Below are positions 58,081 to 64,000 of a stretch of 64,000 bases of DNA, in pieces; within the stretch, counting starts at the first letter, position 1, and the number at the start of each line of letters is the position of its first letter. Origin of the DNA: Streptomyces sp. NBC_01717. GTDB taxonomy: Bacteria; Actinomycetota; Actinomycetes; Streptomycetales; Streptomycetaceae. The DNA lies in NCBI RefSeq assembly GCF_036248255.1, contig NZ_CP109178.1:3286001-3350000 (forward strand), in the 5' to 3' direction. The notes beneath the pieces were generated by a model. The model ran no database searches. It saw only the letters and a program-made list of their open reading frames with translations, and was not told where the DNA came from. The translations under genes were made by a program, and so were the position numbers.

Positions 58081-59382
58081 TTACTCCCCTTCAACACGCA
58101 TGATGCTGGCGACACCGCGCACGGTGTCGAGCTTGCGCAGCGCCTCGACGGTCGCCGAAAGGGCGGCGTCGGGCGCGCGGTGGGTGACGACGACGAGAGA
58201 TGCCTCGCCGCCTCCGTCCTGGCGACCTTGCTGGCGGACCGTATCGATGGATACGCCCTGTTCGGCGAAGACCGTCGCGACCTGGGCGAGTACGCCAGGC
58301 TTGTCGGCCACGTCGAGACTGATGTGGTACCGCGTGACGACCTCACCCATGGGGCTGACCGGCAGGCGCGTGTACGCGGACTCACCGGGGCCGGTGGCCT
58401 CGTTGAGCTTGTTGCGGCAGACCGCGACCAGGTCGCCGAGGACCGCGGAGGCGGTCGGGGAACCGCCCGCGCCGGGGCCGTAGAACATCAGCTGCCCGGC
58501 GGCCTCCGCCTCGACGAAGACCGCGTTGTACGCCTCACGGACGGAGGCCAGCGGGTGGCTGAGCGGGATCATCGCCGGGTGCACGCGCGCGGTGACGGAC
58601 CGGCCGTCGGCGGCGCGCTCGCAGATGGCGAGGAGTTTGACGGTGCAGCCCATGCGGCGGGCCGACGCGATGTCGGCAGCGGTGACCTCGGTGATGCCCT
58701 CGCGGTGAACCTCGCCGATCCTCACCCGGGTGTGGAAGGCGATGCCGGCGAGGATCGCGGCCTTGGCGGCGGCGTCGAAGCCCTCGACGTCGGCGGTCGG
58801 GTCGGCCTCGGCGTACCCGAGGGCGGTGGCCTCGTCGAGCGCCTCGGAGTAGCCGGCGCCGCTGGTGTCCATCTTGTCGAGGATGAAGTTGGTCGTGCCG
58901 TTGACGATGCCCAGCACCCGGTTGACCTTGTCACCGACGAGGGACTCGCGCAGCGGCCGCACGAGCGGAATGGCACCGGCCACGGCCGCTTCGTAATAGA
59001 GGTCCCGGCCGTACTGCTCGGCGGCGGCGTGCAGAGCGGCGCCGTCCTCGGCGAGCAGCGCCTTGTTGGCGGAGACGACACTCGCGCCGTGCTCGAAGGC
59101 GGTGGTGATGAGTGCGCGGGCCGGCTCGATGCCGCCGATGACCTCGATGACGACGTCGATGTCGCCCCGTTTGACCAGGGCGGTCGCATCGGTGGTGATC
59201 AGCGCGGGGTCGATCCCCTCCCGCGCCTTCGAGGGACGGCGGACGGCGACACCGGCGAGCTCGATGGGCGCGCCGATGCGCGCGGCGAGGTCGTCGGCGT
59301 GCGTCGTCATGATGCGAGCCACCTCTGAGCCGACCACTCCACAGCCCAGCAGCGCCACCTTCAGCGGACGCGTACGCATCAT
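58081..59382 (-). CDS. hom: Homoserine dehydrogenase
   Basis: The 433-residue protein has an NAD(P)-binding motif 'LLGCGVVGSEV', the catalytic domain with 'GTTNFIL' and 'GYAEADPTADVEG', and a C-terminal ACT domain (about 355-433) for threonine feedback. GAGG lies before two adjacent ATGs; either could serve. It makes homoserine for threonine and methionine, downstream of lysA at the aspartate-family branch. Confidence 0.96.
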   Translation of the reverse strand: MMRTRPLKVALLGCGVVGSEVARIMTTHADDLAARIGAPIELAGVAVRRPSKAREGIDPALITTDATALVKRGDIDVVIEVIGGIEPARALITTAFEHGASVVSANKALLAEDGAALHAAAEQYGRDLYYEAAVAGAIPLVRPLRESLVGDKVNRVLGIVNGTTNFILDKMDTSGAGYSEALDEATALGYAEADPTADVEGFDAAAKAAILAGIAFHTRVRIGEVHREGITEVTAADIASARRMGCTVKLLAICERAADGRSVTARVHPAMIPLSHPLASVREAYNAVFVEAEAAGQLMFYGPGAGGSPTASAVLGDLVAVCRNKLNEATGPGESAYTRLPVSPMGEVVTRYHISLDVADKPGVLAQVATVFAEQGVSIDTVRQQGRQDGGGEASLVVVTHRAPDAALSATVEALRKLDTVRGVASIMRVEGE

Positions 59383-59478
59383 CCGACCTCGTTTCTCATA
59401 CATGCTCACGTGTGGACCAGTCTCACTCACCGGACGGGAGTTTCTGTCACCCGTCCGGATCCTGAGACATCTATTTCA

Positions 59479-60870
59479 TCAGCCGACATCAAGACGCAGG
59501 AGATCTTCCTCCGTCTCGCGCCGGACGATCACCCGCGCCTCTCCGTCGCGCACGGCGACGACGGGCGGGCGCAGCGCGTGGTTGTAATTGCTCGCCATCG
59601 AGCGGCAGTAGGCGCCGGTGGCGGGCACGGCGATCAGATCGCCGGGCGCGAGGTCGGACGGCAGGAACGCGTCCTTGACCACGATGTCACCGCTCTCGCA
59701 GTGCTTGCCGACGACACGTACGAGCATCGGTTCGGCGTCGGAGCGGCGCGAGACGAGCGCGACGCTGTACTCGGCGTCGTACAGCGCGGTGCGGATGTTG
59801 TCCGACATGCCGCCGTCGACACTGACGTACGTACGCAGTCCTTCGAGGTGCTTGATGGTGCCGACCTCGTACAGCGTGAACGCGGTGGGTCCGACGATGG
59901 CGCGCCCGGGCTCGACCGAGATCCGCGGGGTGGCGAGGCCGGCCGCCTCGCACTCGCGGGTCACGATGTCGCCGAGCGCCTTGGCGATCTCGTGCGGCTC
60001 GCGCGGATCGTCGTCGGAGGTGTACGCGATGCCCAGACCACCGCCGAGGTCGATCTCCGGCAGCTCGACACCGTGCTCGTCGCGCACCTCGGCGAGGAGC
60101 TGGACCACGCGGCGGGCGGAGACCTCGAAGCCGGCCATGTCGAAGATCTGCGAGCCGATGTGCGAGTGGATGCCGATGAGCTCGATCCCGTCGAGCGTGA
60201 GCGCCCGGCGCACTGCCTCGGCGGCCTGTCCCCCGGCCAGCGCGATGCCGAACTTCTGGTCCTCGTGGGCGGTGGCGATGAATTCGTGGGTGTGCGCCTC
60301 GACGCCGACCGTCACCCGGATCTGGACACGCTGGCGCTTGCCGAGCCGCTGCGCGATGTGCGACACGCGGACGATCTCCTGGAACGAGTCGAGCACGATC
60401 CGCCCGACGCCGACCTGGACGGCCCGCTCGATCTCGGCGACGGTCTTGTTGTTGCCGTGGAAGGCGATGCGCTCGGCGGGCATTCCGGCGTCGAGCGCCG
60501 TGGTCAGCTCGCCGCCGGAGCAGACGTCGAGGTTGAGCCCCTCCTCCTTGAGCCACCGCACGACGGCCCGCGACAGGAACGCCTTGCCGGCGTAGAAGAC
60601 ATCGGCGCCCGGTCCGAACGCGTCGGCCCAGGCACGGCAGCGGGCGCGGAAGTCGCTCTCGTCGAGGAAGTAGGCGGGCGTGCCGAATTCCTCGGCCAGC
60701 CGGGTCACTTCGATCCCGCCGACGGTCACGGCGCCGTCGTCGTTGCGGGAGACGGTGCGGGCCCAGACCTTCTCGTCGAGGACGTTCAGGTCGGCGGGCG
60801 GGGCTGCGTAATGCCCCTCGGTCAGGACGTCGGCGTGACGGGGACCGGCGGGGTGTGCGGATCGGCTCAT
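59479..60870 (-). CDS. lysA: Diaminopimelate decarboxylase
   Basis: The 463-residue PLP enzyme of the alanine-racemase fold makes lysine from meso-DAP. PLP Lys K96 lies in 'FYAGKAFLS', and the substrate-site Cys in 'GKHCESGD'. It starts 26 bp after the arginyl-tRNA-synthetase-like gene, preserving the argS-lysA order known in corynebacteria. hom follows after a 96-bp gap. Confidence 0.96.
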   Translation of the reverse strand: MSRSAHPAGPRHADVLTEGHYAAPPADLNVLDEKVWARTVSRNDDGAVTVGGIEVTRLAEEFGTPAYFLDESDFRARCRAWADAFGPGADVFYAGKAFLSRAVVRWLKEEGLNLDVCSGGELTTALDAGMPAERIAFHGNNKTVAEIERAVQVGVGRIVLDSFQEIVRVSHIAQRLGKRQRVQIRVTVGVEAHTHEFIATAHEDQKFGIALAGGQAAEAVRRALTLDGIELIGIHSHIGSQIFDMAGFEVSARRVVQLLAEVRDEHGVELPEIDLGGGLGIAYTSDDDPREPHEIAKALGDIVTRECEAAGLATPRISVEPGRAIVGPTAFTLYEVGTIKHLEGLRTYVSVDGGMSDNIRTALYDAEYSVALVSRRSDAEPMLVRVVGKHCESGDIVVKDAFLPSDLAPGDLIAVPATGAYCRSMASNYNHALRPPVVAVRDGEARVIVRRETEEDLLRLDVG

Positions 60871-60896
60871 GGTGTTGCTCTGTTCTCTCGGATCTC

Positions 60897-61961
60897 TCAG
60901 AGGTGTTCGGGTGCGCTGATACCGAGCAGGGACAGGCCGCCGGCCAGCACCGTCCCGGCGGCTTCGGCGACGGCCAGCCGGGAGCGGTGGGCGGCCGAGG
61001 GTTTCTCGTCGCCGACGGGCAGCGGGGACGCGGAGTCCTGGAAGTCGAAGAAGGCGTGCGCGACGTCTTCGAGATGCCGGGCGAGCCGGTCGGGCGCGCG
61101 GTGGCGGGCGGCGGCGGCGAGGGCCTCGGGGTAGTCGGCCAGCGCGCGCAGCAGTGCGGGTGCGTCGACATCCTCGTCGTACGAGCTGTCGAATCCGAGG
61201 AGCGCGGCGCCGCGGGTGAGCGCGCGGGCCCGGGAGTGGGCGTAGCGGACGAGGAACAGCGGGTTTCCGGCGCTCTGTACGAGCAGCTCGTCGCCGAGCG
61301 GGGCCCGGTCGTGTCCGGCCGGCCGCAGCAGCCCCCACCGGACGGCATCGGGCCCGAGCCGCTCCAGCAGTTCGCTCGCTGCGGCACCGGCGGGAAGAGG
61401 CCGGACGACGGTGGGCGACGCAGCCGGCTCCCCCGGAGCGTCGATGTCGACCCCGAGCCGTGCCCAGTCGGGGTCTGGCGACACGTCGCAGCCGGTGCGC
61501 ACCAGCGCGTCCTGGGTGCGGGCGATGGTGCGCAGCGCGTGGGCGGTGACCGCGGCCCGGACCTCGCGGGCATGGCTCAACTGCAGGATGTCCCCGGCGA
61601 GCGCGTCCCCGTGCCCGTACCGGGCCCCTCGCGCCAGCACATCGTGTACGAGTGCGTCGCGCACCCGGGCATCCGCCGACGCGTCGAGCGTGAAGTTCAG
61701 GAATCCGGGCCCGGTGACCTCGACCCGCCCGATCCCGGGTGCTCCGGCGACCCGGTCCCGCAGGATCTCGGCGACCTCCCGGGCCGGCCGCGCGGCGGCC
61801 CCGGCCAGCTGGAGCGCGACGGCGCAGGCGTAGTCCCCGCTACCGCCGGGCCGTGTCCGCTCCACTCGCACGCGCGCGGGCACGGGCGCGCGCAAGGCCT
61901 CCTCGTCGACCGCGCGACGCACGGCGCGCAGCACGGTCCTGGAGAGCTCGGCGGGGGTCAC
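60897..61961 (-). CDS. Arginyl-tRNA-synthetase-like protein lacking the catalytic domain (DALR domain)
   Basis: The 354-residue protein matches arginyl-tRNA synthetase at both ends: the N-terminal tRNA-contacting domain ('[14 protein letters not shown]', 'GPGFLNF') and the C-terminal part after KMSKS ('[10 protein letters not shown]', '[13 protein letters not shown]') with the DALR anticodon-binding domain. Between them about 200 residues of Rossmann fold are missing. The HIGH motif survives only as 'LSHAREV' and KMSKS is absent, so it cannot aminoacylate. It may bind tRNA-Arg or regulate lysA expression. GTG start with TACGCT 6 nt upstream, no Shine-Dalgarno. Confidence 0.88.
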   Translation of the reverse strand: MTPAELSRTVLRAVRRAVDEEALRAPVPARVRVERTRPGGSGDYACAVALQLAGAAARPAREVAEILRDRVAGAPGIGRVEVTGPGFLNFTLDASADARVRDALVHDVLARGARYGHGDALAGDILQLSHAREVRAAVTAHALRTIARTQDALVRTGCDVSPDPDWARLGVDIDAPGEPAASPTVVRPLPAGAAASELLERLGPDAVRWGLLRPAGHDRAPLGDELLVQSAGNPLFLVRYAHSRARALTRGAALLGFDSSYDEDVDAPALLRALADYPEALAAAARHRAPDRLARHLEDVAHAFFDFQDSASPLPVGDEKPSAAHRSRLAVAEAAGTVLAGGLSLLGISAPEHL

Positions 61962-61973
61962 GGGACAAGCGTA
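61961..61973 (-). promoter_or_regulatory. -10 element of a probable leaderless argS-like/lysA promoter
   Basis: On the minus strand TACGCT, 6 nt, then the GTG start. Confidence 0.45.
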
Positions 61974-62016
61974 TGGGAGGGAGGGGGGCGCTCCGCGACC
62001 CGGTTTCGCCATGCGG

Positions 62017-62451
62017 TCAGCCCGCTGCGCTCTCGGCCTTCCCGGCGCTTTGTCTGCCGTCGAGCGACGGCGGGTCCTCCCTGTTCGCCAACTGCCTTAC
62101 GAGGCGTACCAGCTCGCTCGGCTCGAACGGCTTCGCCAGGAACGCGTCGACGCCCGCGGCGACACCGTTGTCAACCTCGTACTGCGTACAGGCGCTGACG
62201 ATGGCGACGGGCAGATGTCTGGTCCGCGGATCGGAGCGCAGGCGAGTGGCGGTCTGCAGACCGTCGAGCCGGGGCATGACGACATCGAGGGTGATCACAT
62301 CGGGGCAGACCCGATGCACCAGGTCCAGGCACTCGACACCATCGGCCGCGGTCACGACCTCGAAGCCCTCAAGCTCGAGATTGACCCTGATCAACTGCCG
62401 GATGACCTTGTTGTCGTCAACAACAAGCACGCGGCCACACGCCCCTGACAC
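62017..62451 (-). CDS. Single-domain response regulator
   Basis: The 144-residue receiver-only protein has 'VDDN', phospho-acceptor D56 in 'LDVVMPRLDG', and K107 in 'LAKPFEPSEL'. It has no output domain, so it works by protein contact, as CheY- or DivK-like proteins do. GTG start follows TACTCT by 6 nt without Shine-Dalgarno; the frame is open upstream but without coding support. No kinase is adjacent. It lies just before the argS-like gene on the same strand. Confidence 0.87.
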   Translation of the reverse strand: MSGACGRVLVVDDNKVIRQLIRVNLELEGFEVVTAADGVECLDLVHRVCPDVITLDVVMPRLDGLQTATRLRSDPRTRHLPVAIVSACTQYEVDNGVAAGVDAFLAKPFEPSELVRLVRQLANREDPPSLDGRQSAGKAESAAG

Positions 62452-62671
62452 ACTCCGAGAGTAGGCGGGGCGTAGGGGCTGCGTCCGGGTTTTGCCCATT
62501 TCCGGCCCCGGACGGGTGGCGGCCGAGTGGCGCACGGACAGCCCGGCGGACGATACGGCGGGGGCCTGGCGGCCGACGTGACGCGGACGGTGACCGCGTG
62601 GAAATACCTGTTCACAGACACCTCGCGGAAGCTGGTAGTGTTTCACCCGTCGCAGAGCAACACAGCGACAC

Positions 62672-62743
62672 GCCCCCGTAGCTCAGGGGATAGAGCATCG
62701 GCCTCCGGAGCCGGGTGCGCAGGTTCGAATCCTGCCGGGGGCA
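62672..62743 (+). tRNA. tRNA-Arg (anticodon CCG)
   Basis: The 72-nt cloverleaf has a 7-bp acceptor stem (GCCCCCG / CGGGGGC), D-stem GCTC/GAGC, anticodon loop CTCCGGA with anticodon CCG (reads CGG), a T-arm with GGTTCGAATCC, and discriminator A. CCA is not encoded. A strong hairpin at 62797-62831 ends the transcript. tRNA-Arg genes are common integration sites for actinomycete mobile elements. Confidence 0.95.
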
Positions 62744-62796
62744 CTTCCGCCGGACCAGCGCGATCAAGCCGCTGAACAGGCGAAGTGCCAGACTTC

Positions 62797-62831
62797 AAGA
62801 GCCGGACCCAGTCTCACTGGGTCCGGCTCTT
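62797..62831 (+). terminator. Terminator after tRNA-Arg
   Basis: A perfect 16-bp stem AAGAGCCGGACCCAGT / ACTGGGTCCGGCTCTT with a 3-nt loop (CTC) runs into CTTTG. Confidence 0.85.
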
Positions 62832-62984
62832 TGTCGTTGTCCGCCACTGATCGCGAGTGAGTGGCGAGTGGGTTTTCATGACCGCCGAGCGCTCACTGGC
62901 CGGTCCCCTCACCCCACCCCATGGACTTCTCGATCGTGGTGCGAACGGCCTGGCCTCCTGCCGCACCCGCCAGTAGCTGGTGGA

Positions 62985-63185
62985 GCCGAGGACTCCCCCA
63001 CGCTCGTTGGCAAAGAGCCGACCGTCCTCGGCCGTGCCGAGCTGGAACAGGTCATCGAGCCCCCGACCACCCTCGTGGTCATCCAGCGGCCGGCCGACTC
63101 ATCGTTCTACCGGAGCTGCTACCCGCTACCAGTGCCTAAGCGAAGGGGAGAAATCCTCGTCTGCGTTGTCAGACATCTCTGTTAG
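62985..63185 (+). pseudogene. Possible gene remnant beside tRNA-Arg
   Basis: One frame shows GC-biased third positions over about 50 codons ('EDSPTLVGKEPTVLGRAELE', 'ALVVIQRP'-like 'TLVVIQRPADSSFYRSC') and then loses it before the stop. No start codon with ribosome binding site is present and I recognise no family. Integration-related debris is one explanation. Confidence 0.3.
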
Positions 63186-63237
63186 CTTCATGCGGCTCGT
63201 GTGATCCACGAGCTCAAGCACTTACAGGGGTGGGACA

Positions 63238-64000
63238 TTGACCAGGTTCGGAAAGACGGTCAGATACAGACGGATGGTGGTGGGGAGCTGCGCGGCGGCG
63301 CTGCTCGCCACGTCTGCCGGTACGGCGTATGCGGTGGACAACCTGCCGCCGAAGCAGCCGCTGATCCAGGACCTCCAGTCGGAGGGCAAAGCCTGCGCCA
63401 CCGGCGACGACACGCCATACGTCCCGGGTTCACCCAGGCTCAGTGCCATGCTGTACGACCCGGAGGAGGACAACCAGCCCTCCGAATCCAGCCCGGTCAA
63501 GGGCGAGTTCGAAGCCTGGTGGACGGACGCAGCAGGAGTTGAGCAGCGTCGTACCTACACCACCATCACCTTGTCGTCGGGGGCGCGCTTCTACTGGACG
63601 ATGCCGGGCGACATCCCGGCGAACACGGTCGTGTCCTGGCACGTCCGCGCGAACGACGGCGAGGCGACCTCCGCATGGAGCGACGAGGGCGACGGCTCGG
63701 TCTGTTCCTTCGTGTACGACGACGTGAATCCTGAGAAGGCGACGATCAGCTCCCCCGAATACCCGAATCCGGAGGACGTGTTCTGGGTGGACGGGGTGGG
63801 CGTCTACGGCCACTTCACCATGGACTCGCCCTCGGACGACGTGGTGGCGTACACGTACGGCTTCCTGGGCGGCCCGTACGGGACCGTCTCCGCCGAGCGG
63901 CCGGGCGCAGCTGTGACCGTTCCGTACCTGCCGCTCACTGCAGGTCCCAAGCAGTTGACGGTCCGCGCGCTCGACCGGGCGGGCCGAAGCAGCGGTAGTT
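63238..64000 (+). CDS. Secreted protein, N-terminal part (runs off the window)
   Basis: Only the first 254 codons are present. TTG start, signal peptide of about 32 residues ('VVGSCAAALLATSAGTAYA', cleaved near A32), then beta-rich sequence with 'WHVRANDGEATSAWSDEG' and 'QLTVRALDRAGRSSG', typical of Ig/FnIII-like modules in large streptomycete surface or exported proteins of the LamG, RHS or FG-GAP kind. Two Cys (in 'KACATGDD' and 'SVCSFVYDD') could pair. Codon use is slightly less biased than in neighbours. The function depends on the missing C-terminal part. Confidence 0.75.
   Translation, partial: MTRFGKTVRYRRMVVGSCAAALLATSAGTAYAVDNLPPKQPLIQDLQSEGKACATGDDTPYVPGSPRLSAMLYDPEEDNQPSESSPVKGEFEAWWTDAAGVEQRRTYTTITLSSGARFYWTMPGDIPANTVVSWHVRANDGEATSAWSDEGDGSVCSFVYDDVNPEKATISSPEYPNPEDVFWVDGVGVYGHFTMDSPSDDVVAYTYGFLGGPYGTVSAERPGAAVTVPYLPLTAGPKQLTVRALDRAGRSSGS

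Larger units (their letters stand above)
62744..63237. other. Region between tRNA-Arg and the secreted protein gene
   Basis: The 494-bp region holds the tRNA terminator and one stretch (62990-63150) with coding-like third-position bias but no start or domain; see the remnant entry. No integrase or direct copy of the tRNA 3' end was found in the window. Confidence 0.5.

Noticed and set aside
57001..59328. Plus-strand frame opposite thrC and hom
   Set aside because: A mirror of two intact biosynthetic genes with family-typical motifs; no independent support.

Overview
The window is chromosomal DNA from a high-GC actinomycete, almost certainly a Streptomyces. Three things support this: very strong G/C bias at third codon positions in every real gene, with frequent GTG and TTG starts; the adjacent scy and filP cytoskeletal genes; and a gene order that, from memory, follows the S. 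coelicolor SCO5350-SCO5420 region in reverse. It reads as core chromosome rather than a mobile island. The only accessory-looking stretch is the last 1.3 kb, past a tRNA-Arg gene.

Layout. 1-16 kb: a thioredoxin/TPR protein, a TetR regulator, the large subunit of isobutyryl-CoA mutase (icmA), two DUF3817 membrane proteins, a MarR/MFS/DUF5937 transport-regulation block, three tandem AIM24 genes, another MarR gene, a two-component system facing a PepSY-domain protein, then a MeaB-type GTPase, a thiolase and methylmalonyl-CoA epimerase. 17-22 kb: the giant coiled-coil protein Scy and the intermediate-filament-like FilP, both for polar growth. 22-26 kb: two paralogous ABC-2 type cassettes. 26-36.4 kb: a luciferase-like oxidoreductase, the mismatch endonuclease NucS, a large membrane ATP-binding protein, a STAS protein, 3-hydroxybutyryl-CoA dehydrogenase, a PduO-type cobalamin adenosyltransferase and a secreted GH18 chitinase. 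36.5-62.5 kb is one long minus-strand housekeeping block: DUF2550, the complete ATP synthase operon (atpI-B-E-F-H-A-G-D-C), a WecA/MraY-like transferase, glyA, a phosphatase-like protein, a Sua5 protein, prmC, prfA, rpmE, an LCP protein, rho, thrB, thrC, hom, lysA, a catalytic-domain-less arginyl-tRNA synthetase relative and a single-domain response regulator. The window ends with tRNA-Arg(CCG), an unexplained 0.5 kb and the start of a secreted protein gene that runs off the right edge.

Themes. Acyl-CoA and B12 metabolism is scattered but coherent: mutase, mutase chaperone GTPase, epimerase, thiolase, hydroxybutyryl-CoA dehydrogenase and the adenosyltransferase that makes the cofactor. Energy metabolism is the ATP synthase operon, with a Rex-like redox operator upstream. 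Translation and amino-acid genes fill the right half.

No CRISPR array, transposase, phage module or large biosynthetic cluster was seen. The most notable signals are small: a catalytic Cys-to-Ser change in the phosphatase-like protein, an argS relic in front of lysA, a perfect 24-bp operator overlapping the icmA promoter, the Rex-like site ahead of atpI, and a recurrent TANNNT-N6/7-start arrangement implying many leaderless mRNAs. Nothing that clearly qualifies as a wholly new system was found.
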